28,569 nucleotides of DNA from a virus, in the IMG/VR virus record IMGVR_UViG_3300025286_001766, positions 1-28,569 of that record; one strand, given 5' to 3'. This document shows positions 21,525 to 28,569 of the stretch, in pieces. Numbering within the stretch: the first letter of the stretch is position 1; every line of letters starts with the position of its first letter. Under the pieces are notes generated by a model. The model was not told the origin of the DNA, made no database searches, and saw only the letters and a list, made by a program, of their open reading frames with translations. A program made the position numbers and the translations under genes.

Positions 21525-23507
21525 GGCTGATCGTTGTTGCTGTAAGTTCTCCAGCCTCTGGGGGGCAAAGAAGTCAAACAAAGGTTGTAGCTCTGGGTCC
21601 CTGCCCACCCTCTTACGGGCTTCCTGCACCGCTGCTCCTATCGTCATGCCTCTGGCGATACCTACCCGGGGAACCTTATCGTGGACCTTTTGCAGGGTAT
21701 TTACAAAGGCTACTATCTGGTCCGACTTACCGCCCAGACCTAAAAGGACCCTCCCTACAAGCCTTGGGTTTTTGATCGTCATATTACCTATCAGCCTCTG
21801 TAGCCCCGACCCTGCTGCTGCGCCTACGCCTGCCCCTATCCCACCACCCAACGCAAAGCCCAGTGAACCGCCAAGACCTGCGCCAACAGTTCCTATGCCT
21901 GCGCCTTGCATCCTGGCTGCGCCTTGCTGCGCTACAGGCTTAAACCGTAGCCCTGCCAATGATGCAAAGATATTTTCACTGACGCCCTTATCTCTGGCAA
22001 TCTGCCGTATTTTAGCACCGTCCAGCCCCTCAAGGTTTTTTACTCCCAACTTCTTAAGGTTGCCCAGCTCCATCACTTTCTCCAGCTCACCAATAAAAGC
22101 CCTTTGCCTACCCAGGTTCTGTGATGTTCTGGTATTCAGCAAATTGCCTAGCCTGGTCAATAGCGTCTGGTTGAAGCCCCCCTGTATTACAGAGTCTTCA
22201 AAAAGCCCTAGGTCGGCAAGGGAACCGCCCCTGCCTACTCCCAAGTCTTTACGTGCCTGCCCCAGAAACTCGCTGAAGACGCCAAAGTCTTTCTGCATCA
22301 CGTCAAAACCTTCTACCTTGTCGCCCAGCTCCTTCCTGATTGTCCTACGCATATTCGTCAATAGGGCGTTCATTTGCCCACTGTTACGGGCGTCAATGCC
22401 TTTCTCTATAATAGTGTCTAGCGCCAGTTGCGTCCCGTGGGTAGCTTGTATTCCGTTGTCCTGCCACTTAGCTACCTGGGCTACAGCATCGCCTACCTTC
22501 GCCCTCTGTGCTGCCCGGGCCTCCGTCTTAAAAGCATTGCTCTTGTTAAAGTCTATTCTCAGCCCTGGTCCACCGTCAGGGTTCAAAGCTACATCGACAA
22601 CACCAGCAGGCCCTTTCTTTGCCGTAGACTCTATAGGCGTTATCGTTATGTCCCAGTCTTTTTCCATCTGGTCAAAGATAGCTGCCCGAGTTTTAGCTAC
22701 ATCTATGGTCTGTCCTGGCTTAAGGTCCAGTTCTACCAGCCTCTCGGCAAACTGTAAATTTCTCAGGTCTTCGGCATCGTCAAGGGCAGTAGTAACCTTC
22801 CCTGCCAGGTCTTCAAGGACCACTTCCCCTTTACGTGCAGCATCAAAAGCAGTCCTGGCCTGCCCACCCTCTCTGCCGACCCGTAGGGCGCCTTCTACGG
22901 CCTCTTCTCCTATTCCCGACACAACACCCGTCCTGCCTATAAAAGCCTCTTTAGCCCTACGCCCTACCCTCTTGGCTGCCGTCCCTGCCGACTCCCCTGC
23001 TATCACCAAGGGGTTAACTTTTCTTTCAATAGACGCTGCCTTTTGTGCTAGCCTTCCTACCTGCCCGGGGATGCGCCCTGCTAGGGAAGCGCCACCAGAC
23101 ACAACACTAGCTATATCAAGTAATGCTCCTACAGGGTCGTTCTTGATAGTACCTGCAGGATCTCTAAAAAGCCTAGTAGCCTCATGAAATGCTGCCTTGG
23201 CAAGCTTAGTGTCTTCGTCCTGCTGTCCGAACAATGATTTGACACCACCCAGTGCTGCCCTGCCTGCAAACTCTCCAGCGTCTTTAAGGCCAGATGGTGT
23301 CAATAAAGAAGCAAAGCCAGAAACAACATTGGACGCACTCTGGGGAATGTTGCTGACCATCTCACCAACAAAAGAGCCTATAGGGTTCCTGTCGGCAATA
23401 GTCTGCTCTGTCTGTGCTATCTGGGTGTTTAAGAACCACAGTACCTGGCTGTTATCAGCATTAGGGTTCTGAGTAAGAAACTGGTCCAATTGTTGTTGAG
23501 TAGCCAT
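21501..23507 (-). CDS. Probable internal virion (DNA-ejection) protein, 668 residues
   Basis: 668 residues, last gene of the late operon. The N-terminus (MATQQQLDQFLTQNP) leads to a hydrophobic/amphipathic part with IPQSASNVVSGFASLL; the middle is helical, and residues about 533-575 form a Gly-rich hydrophobic stretch (GAGLGGSLGFALGGGIGAG) like a glycine zipper. Ejection proteins of podoviruses leave the head and form a channel through the host envelope; such membrane-active helices fit. Its start abuts the stop of the 473-residue gene. A tape-measure role is the alternative. No transglycosylase motif seen. Confidence 0.6.
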   Translation of the reverse strand: MATQQQLDQFLTQNPNADNSQVLWFLNTQIAQTEQTIADRNPIGSFVGEMVSNIPQSASNVVSGFASLLTPSGLKDAGEFAGRAALGGVKSLFGQQDEDTKLAKAAFHEATRLFRDPAGTIKNDPVGALLDIASVVSGGASLAGRIPGQVGRLAQKAASIERKVNPLVIAGESAGTAAKRVGRRAKEAFIGRTGVVSGIGEEAVEGALRVGREGGQARTAFDAARKGEVVLEDLAGKVTTALDDAEDLRNLQFAERLVELDLKPGQTIDVAKTRAAIFDQMEKDWDITITPIESTAKKGPAGVVDVALNPDGGPGLRIDFNKSNAFKTEARAAQRAKVGDAVAQVAKWQDNGIQATHGTQLALDTIIEKGIDARNSGQMNALLTNMRRTIRKELGDKVEGFDVMQKDFGVFSEFLGQARKDLGVGRGGSLADLGLFEDSVIQGGFNQTLLTRLGNLLNTRTSQNLGRQRAFIGELEKVMELGNLKKLGVKNLEGLDGAKIRQIARDKGVSENIFASLAGLRFKPVAQQGAARMQGAGIGTVGAGLGGSLGFALGGGIGAGVGAAAGSGLQRLIGNMTIKNPRLVGRVLLGLGGKSDQIVAFVNTLQKVHDKVPRVGIARGMTIGAAVQEARKRVGRDPELQPLFDFFAPQRLENLQQQRSALTQGPTV

Positions 23508-24929
23508 TTAGCGTGTCCTTATGTCGGTAAGGGGCTGTCCCGTAGCAGGGTCAGTAAACCCGGTAAGATCTAAGGCCGTAGTAAGAGGCTCTTGCTGCTC
23601 GGTCCCTCTAAACAAAAAGTCTACAATGACATCCTCTGCGTTAACTCCTCTACGTTCTGCAAGCCTAGAAAACTCGCTTACTAATTTCTTTTGGCCTCCC
23701 TGTGCTGCGGTAAGCAATGACTTGGACCTGTCAAGGAAGTCTGCGCGTTGAGCTTCTGACAACCTCTGCCCACTTATCAGGCTGTTGTACATAGCCCTCA
23801 CCCTGTCGGTAATACCTCCTGAGTTTTGGGCGTTAGCAAACTCACCTTCCCTCACAGTAGACCCTGGGTCCAGCATCTTCATATAGTTAAAGATCAAAGC
23901 CAAGTCGCCTGCTGCCGAAGGGCTTTTACCTGCTGCTTCTACCCTCTGGAAAGCATCACGTACCTTAATAAACTCACCAGACAAAGATGAAAATTCTTTA
24001 CGCAGCGTATCGCTGTTTTTACCTGCCTCTTGCAGCTGCTTGACTTTCGCTGTCTCTGCTCTGCCTATGATATCGTTTATAAGGTTAGCATCTCCCAAGT
24101 CCATTGCTTGCGCCAATGCCACTGTTGTAAACCCTTTTTCTGTAAGATCGAGAGTGCTTTTAAAGGTAGCTTCTTCGCCCTGTGCCGTTACGCTGTCAGC
24201 AAGACCCCCCAATAGCCCCTTAAAAGCGTCTGGGGCATCGGCTTCCAAGTCTCTAATAGCATCAACATTTCCTGTCTGTATCGCCAGGTTAAGCCTTTGT
24301 GAGAAGTCCTGCTCTGCCTTAGCTTCTTGCCTTTCTTCCCTCTGCTCCTGCCCTAGAGCAAACTGGCCCGTAGCTGCAAAGCCTGTAGCAGCACCGAACT
24401 TACCACCTATCGCTGCCCCTATTAGGGTGGGAGCGAAAGCCTGTAGAAACTTACTGAAAGAGAAGCCCCCACCATCGTCGGTCACCGCTTGCTCTTCCAT
24501 CTGCTGCTGAGCTTCCTCTGGCGTAGGTTGTATCTCTGGGCCTTCTACGGGTTGCTCCATAGGCATCTGCGGTAAAAAGGGTAGCTCTGCTGGTCGTTGT
24601 ACGGGCGATGCTTGTGCCTGCATAACTCCCTGCTGTTGGGGCTGCTGCCCTATAATTTCACCTAAAACATTGCCTTGCCCGGGAGCTAGCTGGTTTCTGG
24701 CAGGCTGTCCTTGCACTCCTCTGATAGGTTGCCCTGCCAGTGAAGCCTGGAACTTAGCACCAAACTGTGTCTGTCCAGGGACCATCGTATCTACGCCTGT
24801 AGACGAAACCCTGGTAGGCGCAAACTGTCCCGGCTGTATCTGCACCCCCGGCAAGGCTGCTGTCGGGTTAATGGGCCTTGTATTAAACAACTGGTTTAAT
24901 ATTGCACCTTGGCCTACTCTTGCTGGCAT
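23508..24929 (-). CDS. Probable internal virion protein, 473 residues
   Basis: 473 residues. The first 140 are Gln/Pro-rich low complexity. Residues about 153-190 contain a hydrophobic Gly-rich stretch (FAPTLIGAAIGGKFGAATGF) resembling a glycine zipper. The remainder is helical (RQEAKAEQDFSQRLNLAIQT). It sits between two proteins with similar stretches in a single operon, so all three may act together as DNA-ejection proteins of the T7 gp14-16 functional type. No direct sequence likeness to these was seen; the role is inferred. Confidence 0.6.
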   Translation of the reverse strand: MPARVGQGAILNQLFNTRPINPTAALPGVQIQPGQFAPTRVSSTGVDTMVPGQTQFGAKFQASLAGQPIRGVQGQPARNQLAPGQGNVLGEIIGQQPQQQGVMQAQASPVQRPAELPFLPQMPMEQPVEGPEIQPTPEEAQQQMEEQAVTDDGGGFSFSKFLQAFAPTLIGAAIGGKFGAATGFAATGQFALGQEQREERQEAKAEQDFSQRLNLAIQTGNVDAIRDLEADAPDAFKGLLGGLADSVTAQGEEATFKSTLDLTEKGFTTVALAQAMDLGDANLINDIIGRAETAKVKQLQEAGKNSDTLRKEFSSLSGEFIKVRDAFQRVEAAGKSPSAAGDLALIFNYMKMLDPGSTVREGEFANAQNSGGITDRVRAMYNSLISGQRLSEAQRADFLDRSKSLLTAAQGGQKKLVSEFSRLAERRGVNAEDVIVDFLFRGTEQQEPLTTALDLTGFTDPATGQPLTDIRTR

Positions 24930-24945
24930 ATCCTATGTCCTCGCT

Positions 24946-27030
24946 TTAAAACAGCCCTTTAAAGAAACCACCTACACCGCCTATAATACCTCCTACTGCT
25001 GTGCCTATGCCAGGGACAATAGACCCTAGGGCAGCGCCTATGCTCGCCCCCGAGCCTATACTGCCTGCAAGACCTCCTCCACCTGTTGCATTGCCATCTC
25101 TACCGCCAAATAGCCCCAAGTTACCTGCTACATTAGCGCCCTGGATGACCATACCTGCTATGCTCATCTTTTCTGCGTTGTTCATCTGGTCCCACTGTAA
25201 GCCCATTTTCTCTGCGAACTGCTGTGCGCTCTGGTTCATCTGCTCATCAAACTGTGTCTTGGCCTCTTCAAAAGACTCCCGTTGTAAAGACGTAGGCTGC
25301 TTCCACTCTTTAGTATCGGGGTCCCATATTCTTCTGGGTCCACCAAACTCATTAACGGCCACCCCTGAGAAGTTACTTAGGAACTGAGCTGCCTGCTGTG
25401 CTACCTGGGTATCAAACTGTCTAATAGCTTCCCCTACCTGTTCTTCTTGCAGTCCGAACTGTTGAGCAAACTGCCCCTGCTGCGTGTCTAGCTGCTGCTG
25501 CGCCAACGTCCTACGTCCATCGTCAGGAATAAACTGCATCATCCCATTACCCAGGTCAGTCCCGTTGGCAGACAGTTCTATGAAGTCTGAGAAGTCAAAC
25601 TCACCATCACCATTAAGATCCAGGTCTTCTCTGTAGTTAGGGTCACCCTGCTTGGCCCCGAAAGCGTCCTGCATAGCCTCCTGAGTGTACGTCACCGCTG
25701 GACCGCCACCAAATATCTGAGCCTCTTGCAGTCCGAACTGCGCAGAAAACTCCTGCCTGCGGTTAGTCATATTGGTATCAAACTGTCTCTGCTGCTCACC
25801 AATGGTAGTATTAAACTCTGTCTCTCTTGCCGACTGTAAGGAATCAAACTGACGTATCTGCTCCGCTGTCTGCTCATCAAGGTTTATCTCTCCAGCATCA
25901 AACTGCCTCTTGACTTCCTCAAACTGGTCTCTCTGTATTCCTAGCTGCGCTGCTATCTGTTGTATCTGTATCTCTTTTTCTTTATTAAACTGCCGGCGGT
26001 TTTCTGTTAGCTGGTCGTGAGCAAGGTCCATCCTTCCAGACTCTATAGATGACTGAAGGTCCAGCCCTCGCTCCTGTATGCTCTGCCCCTCTATCCTGGC
26101 TGCAATGCTCTCATTAAGAGACCTCTCCGAGAGGTCTAGTTGCCCCGTCTGCACTTCTTCCGCAAAGCTTTGCGCCCTCTCCTGCAAGCCCAGAGACTCG
26201 TTAAACTGCCTGATACCTTCCTCCAGTTGAGCATTACCCAAAGTTTGCCCTGCATCAAACTGCCTCTTGGCTTCCAAGAACTGGTCTGTAGAAAGACCAA
26301 AGCCCTGCGCAAACTGGTCTGCCTGCACTGCTATCTGCTGGCGCTGTATGTCCAGCTGCTGCTGTGTGGCCTCACGCCTAAAGCCTATGTCTTCACGCTG
26401 CGTTGTCTCTGCCAACGTCTGCCCGCGCTCAGCAAGGCCCAACTGCCCACGCAGTATCTCTTCCTGAAGCCCCAAGCCACGCTCTTGCAGCCCAAAGCTT
26501 CTGTCTTGTGCCTGCTGCTGTATGTCCGTCTGTCTCTCTGCCAAAGCCTGTGCGCCCTCCTGCCCGGTAAACTGCTGTGCTTGCCCCAGCGCCTGAAGGC
26601 CCAAAGACCCTGCTGCAAGGTTGCCCTGCTGCTGCTGCCCCAGGATACCCTGCAAGGCTCCTATATTCGCCCTGTTCTGTGTAAGGGCCTCTGTCTGTAA
26701 GCCTGACTCGAGTTGGTCCAGGGCGTTAAGCCTCGCTGCCCCTACCGTCCCGAAGCCTCTTACTGCCCTGCCCTGCTGGATACCAGAAGGACTTAAAGCA
26801 AACAGCCTCCCCAGCCTGTTACGCTCTTCTTCTGCTGAGCGCTCTATGAGGTTGGTGCGTGACTGCCTCTGGGCGTCAATGTCGAAGTTCAAGCCCCCGG
26901 CAAGGTTGCTTATCTGCCCCTGTATAGCCTGGGAGCCACCAAGCACCCTGTCGCGCTCTTCAGGGTCAAAAGGGTTCTTGGTCCGTTCTCTTACATTAGA
27001 CCGTAACGAAGGGTCTGAGGTTAAAGCCAT
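24946..27030 (-). CDS. Large Gln-rich coiled-coil virion protein with EF-hand-like loop
   Basis: 694 residues. Residues about 60-450 form imperfect repeats of LQER, AEE, RQFDAG and Gln-rich helices, suggestive of a long coiled coil. Around residues 466-485, DLDLNGDGEFDFSDFIEL matches a single EF-hand/dockerin-type calcium loop (DxDxNGDGxxD-like). The last 40 residues are a glycine-zipper stretch (GASIGAALGSIVPGIGTAVG) ending in GGFFKGLF. It is the first of three adjacent virion-like genes behind the lysis cassette; an ejection or internal head role is inferred. A tail protein is the alternative. Confidence 0.6.
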   Translation of the reverse strand: MALTSDPSLRSNVRERTKNPFDPEERDRVLGGSQAIQGQISNLAGGLNFDIDAQRQSRTNLIERSAEEERNRLGRLFALSPSGIQQGRAVRGFGTVGAARLNALDQLESGLQTEALTQNRANIGALQGILGQQQQGNLAAGSLGLQALGQAQQFTGQEGAQALAERQTDIQQQAQDRSFGLQERGLGLQEEILRGQLGLAERGQTLAETTQREDIGFRREATQQQLDIQRQQIAVQADQFAQGFGLSTDQFLEAKRQFDAGQTLGNAQLEEGIRQFNESLGLQERAQSFAEEVQTGQLDLSERSLNESIAARIEGQSIQERGLDLQSSIESGRMDLAHDQLTENRRQFNKEKEIQIQQIAAQLGIQRDQFEEVKRQFDAGEINLDEQTAEQIRQFDSLQSARETEFNTTIGEQQRQFDTNMTNRRQEFSAQFGLQEAQIFGGGPAVTYTQEAMQDAFGAKQGDPNYREDLDLNGDGEFDFSDFIELSANGTDLGNGMMQFIPDDGRRTLAQQQLDTQQGQFAQQFGLQEEQVGEAIRQFDTQVAQQAAQFLSNFSGVAVNEFGGPRRIWDPDTKEWKQPTSLQRESFEEAKTQFDEQMNQSAQQFAEKMGLQWDQMNNAEKMSIAGMVIQGANVAGNLGLFGGRDGNATGGGGLAGSIGSGASIGAALGSIVPGIGTAVGGIIGGVGGFFKGLF

Positions 27031-27045
27031 CTTTTCCTGCCTTTG

Positions 27046-27074
27046 TTGACCTTTGGCCTTAATGCGTGTATATT
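27046..27074 (+). promoter_or_regulatory. Promoter of the + strand homing endonuclease gene
   Basis: TTGACC (27046-27051), 17-base spacer, TATATT (27069-27074), giving a start near 27081 and a leader of about 25 bases to the ATG at 27106. It is the only + strand promoter I could support, matching the only + strand gene. Confidence 0.7.
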
Positions 27075-27105
27075 ACAAAAACACTCATTAACGAAAGGAA
27101 GTTGG

Positions 27106-27564
27106 ATGAAAAGTATAAAACTAACACAAAACAAAATAGCTATAGTAGATGACGACGACTATTTACAGCTTTCTAGCCACTCTTGGTTCTTTGTCCAGAA
27201 CAGATCAGGTCCAACCGGATATGCCAGAAGAGGACAGAAACTCAATGGACGAACAGTGTCAATGCATAGACTCATTATGAAACTCCCAGAAGGGATGGTT
27301 GTTCACCACAAAAACGGGAATGGCCTAGACAATAGAAAAGAAAATCTTTGTTTAATTACCCCATCAACCCACGCTCGCATAAGAAGAGTCCATTTAAGAA
27401 AAAACAATACAAGTGGAGTAGAAGGCGTTAAGTGGCGTAATAGGAAAAAACCTTGGTATGCAGTCATAAGAACCAAATGGTTAGGCTCATTCTCTACAAA
27501 AGAAGAGGCCATAGAAGCTCGGAAAAAGGCTGAAAAAGATCACGATAAATCTATAAGTTTTTAA
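27106..27564 (+). CDS. HNH homing endonuclease with AP2 DNA-binding domain
   Basis: 152 residues from ATG 27106, preceded by AAAGGAAG; an in-frame ATG at 27043 lies upstream of the promoter start and is not used. VVHHKNGNGLDNRKENL (65-81) is the HNH core with the typical H-N-LDNR-NL pattern. Residues about 99-145 (NTSGVEGVKWRNRKKPWYAV) form an AP2 domain. Coding is AT- and Lys-rich compared with its neighbours. It lies antisense within the late operon and its last 14 bp overlap the end of the 63-residue membrane gene. It is a mobile gene that probably arrived by homing. Confidence 0.9.
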   Translation: MKSIKLTQNKIAIVDDDDYLQLSSHSWFFVQNRSGPTGYARRGQKLNGRTVSMHRLIMKLPEGMVVHHKNGNGLDNRKENLCLITPSTHARIRRVHLRKNNTSGVEGVKWRNRKKPWYAVIRTKWLGSFSTKEEAIEARKKAEKDHDKSISF

Positions 27565-27742
27565 GCACTGCGATAATTAATAAGTGTCCTGCCACAAGCA
27601 TTGCCGGTACCAACAGCCACGGCCCTACCTCATTGATAAAGCGTGCTACTGTAGCTACCTCCCACTCGGTGTCCCACAGCCACTGTCCTATCTGTATGGC
27701 GGCCCACCCTCCCGACAGGAGCGATGTCCACTTTACCCTCAT
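27551..27742 (-). CDS. Small membrane protein of the lysis cassette (holin candidate)
   Basis: 63 residues. A C-terminal hydrophobic helix (VGPWLLVPAMLVAGHLLIIAVL) follows a Trp-rich amphipathic part (GGWAAIQIGQWLW). The start overlaps the endolysin stop by ATGA, so it belongs to the lysis genes. A holin or accessory lysis role is likely by size and place only. Its 3' end overlaps the + strand HNH gene. Confidence 0.65.
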   Translation of the reverse strand: MRVKWTSLLSGGWAAIQIGQWLWDTEWEVATVARFINEVGPWLLVPAMLVAGHLLIIAVLKNL

Positions 27743-28155
27743 GCCATATGGTCAAGAGCATAATAGTCAAACGAGCAGTCGAGGGGCTTCCTCATATCCG
27801 TATCGAGGTGTATAAAGTCTTTGCCTATCCCTATCCTCTGGAAGCCTACGGCGTAGCATAGTGGCAAGAGGGCATGTCTGTCACCACTCGTCCGCGTGGC
27901 TATGTCTACGGCATGGCCTACCTCGCCTTCACCGTCGCCGTCTATGTCAGCAGGGACGTGGGCACTGTTAGCCACGCCCCCTATAGACCCGTTATGGTCG
28001 GCACACCGTATCCCCGACGTCACCGTTATTCCTCTGCCGTGGGCATCGCGCATCTCCTGTAGCAACTCTACAAGCTTGGGGCTGATAGTACCTTGCCCAC
28101 ACCCACACTGGCACGCGAATTCTTTCTTCGAGAAGTTAGCACTCAAGTCGCCCAT
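27739..28155 (-). CDS. Endolysin, peptidase M15 family
   Basis: 138 residues. Opening FACQCGCG and ITVTSGIRCADHNGSIGG follow the M15A pattern; zinc ligands are H66 (SAH), D84 (HAVDIA) and H116 (FIHLD). It would cleave peptidoglycan stem peptides in the periplasm. Between the first two ligands sits an inserted acidic loop, DIDGDGEGE (70-78), like a calcium-binding loop; the T5 endolysin is a known calcium-regulated M15 enzyme. No signal peptide, so release depends on a holin. Neighbours on both sides encode small membrane proteins. Confidence 0.9.
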   Translation of the reverse strand: MGDLSANFSKKEFACQCGCGQGTISPKLVELLQEMRDAHGRGITVTSGIRCADHNGSIGGVANSAHVPADIDGDGEGEVGHAVDIATRTSGDRHALLPLCYAVGFQRIGIGKDFIHLDTDMRKPLDCSFDYYALDHMA

Positions 28156-28181
28156 TACTGTAACCCCACAGTCACTTTACG

Positions 28182-28340
28182 TTATATAGACAGCCTGTCT
28201 TTGATGACCGCCACATCCTGCTCTATGCTGTCAAGCCTCCTATCGATAGAAGGGCCATAACTAGCACCAAAAGCGAGGATAGAGGCGAGCAGTACGAGTA
28301 TCACTCCTATGTACAGGTTTTCTTTGCCCACCTTGGTCAT
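28182..28340 (-). CDS. Small membrane protein with coiled-coil tail (lysis-associated)
   Basis: 52 residues from ATG 28340, with TGATG overlap with the upstream stop and an AGGAGG inside that gene; the ATG at 28421 is only a shadow. Residues 9-28 (LYIGVILVLLASILAFGASY) form one membrane helix, followed by SIDRRLDSIEQDVAVIKDRL, a short coiled coil. XhlA-like hemolysin or spanin-like proteins share this layout. Lysis role inferred from context. Confidence 0.7.
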   Translation of the reverse strand: MTKVGKENLYIGVILVLLASILAFGASYGPSIDRRLDSIEQDVAVIKDRLSI

Positions 28341-28528
28341 CAGTGTTCCTCCTTCAGCTTCTGCACCATCATCGTAAGAGGGCCGAAGATAGCGGTGACA
28401 ACGCCATTTATAGGTATCCACATTGTGAACTCATCAGCAGCCATAGACCCCATAATAGCGATAGGCTGTGACAGTAAATTTTGTACGATAGTATGCAACG
28501 CCTCGTTGGCGATATGTTTCTTCGACAT
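28340..28528 (-). CDS. Small hydrophobic protein (holin candidate), possibly 5' partial
   Basis: 62 residues from ATG 28528, rich in hydrophobic residues between about 18 and 56 (PIAIMGSMAADE, INGVVTAIFGPLTMMV). The frame remains open to the right edge with basic residues (VETKRKKKGQ), and ATG 28528 has only a weak ribosome-binding site, so the true start may lie outside. It is coupled to the next small membrane gene. A holin-like role is a guess from context. Confidence 0.55.
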   Translation of the reverse strand: MSKKHIANEALHTIVQNLLSQPIAIMGSMAADEFTMWIPINGVVTAIFGPLTMMVQKLKEEH

Positions 28529-28569
28529 TGCATCGAGCTGCCCTTTCTTTTTGCGCTTCGTCTCTACAA

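Noticed and set aside
21646-23187. 513-residue open frame on the + strand
   Set aside because: It is antisense to the 668-residue virion gene, rich in Pro/Ser/Ala as expected of a shadow frame, and has no promoter or ribosome-binding site.
26140-26700. 186-residue Leu/Cys-rich frame on the + strand, at first glance membrane-like
   Set aside because: It is the reverse strand of Gln-rich repeats (CAG/CTG codons), which always read as Leu-rich in the opposite frame.
24946-27030. CRISPR-like or tandem DNA repeats in the Gln-rich gene
   Set aside because: The repetition is at protein level, of irregular length and in frame; there are no constant repeats with unique spacers.
1-28569. Integrase, excisionase or attachment site
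   Set aside because: No tyrosine or serine recombinase motif found in any frame, so a temperate lifestyle is not claimed despite the XRE regulator and the tRNA-like element.

Overview
The window is part of a tailed double-stranded DNA bacteriophage genome, most likely podovirus-like. It carries both terminase subunits, a large portal, a scaffold, a major capsid protein, an M15-type endolysin and three large consecutive proteins that look like internal virion (DNA-ejection) proteins. No host gene, integrase, polymerase, primase or helicase is visible, and no tail tube, sheath or tape-measure gene was recognised. The promoters are of sigma70 type and ribosome-binding sites are mostly GGAGG-like. 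Gene packing is tight, with many ATGA or TAATG overlaps. The host is not identifiable; the endolysin type and small lysis genes fit a Gram-negative host only weakly. Only one gene, a homing endonuclease, lies on the + strand.

Layout, read leftward along the minus strand from the right end: (1) 28528-27551 is a lysis cassette with an M15 peptidase and three small membrane proteins. (2) 27564-27106 is an inserted + strand HNH-AP2 endonuclease with its own promoter. (3) 27030-21501 holds three large Gln/Gly-rich virion proteins. (4) 21524-21399 is a control region with a consensus promoter, an intrinsic terminator and a second consensus promoter. (5) 21369-17869 is an early-type operon: a small unknown, a 57-residue Cro/CI-type regulator, a Rad52-like annealing protein, a SWIM zinc protein, a cytosine-methyltransferase-like protein, a structured non-coding stretch with a degenerate tRNA-like element, and two small proteins. 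(6) 17868-17414 is a second control region, again a promoter followed by a terminator hairpin, with an 18-bp inverted repeat. (7) 17413-12676 is an accessory region of unknown proteins, a Ref-like HNH nuclease and a NUMOD3/PD-(D/E)XK endonuclease. (8) 12644-10381 is a nucleic-acid modification cluster: MT-A70 methyltransferase, a Com-like zinc finger, a PAPS-reductase/PP-loop protein and an N-terminally truncated methyltransferase. (9) 10377-1236 is the packaging and head module: TerS, TerL, zinc protein, portal, structural proteins, FmdB-like protein, scaffold, capsid and two probable decoration proteins. (10) 1146-1 holds two glycosyltransferases, the last running off the left edge.

If the genome is circular or circularly permuted, the tail genes would lie between the left and right edges. 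The most interesting points are the Com/PP-loop/methyltransferase cluster and the two promoter-terminator control modules. Several genes of 49-61 residues, including the regulator and the Com-like protein, are easy to miss with a 60-residue cutoff. All functional calls rest on reading motifs by eye; no database search was possible.
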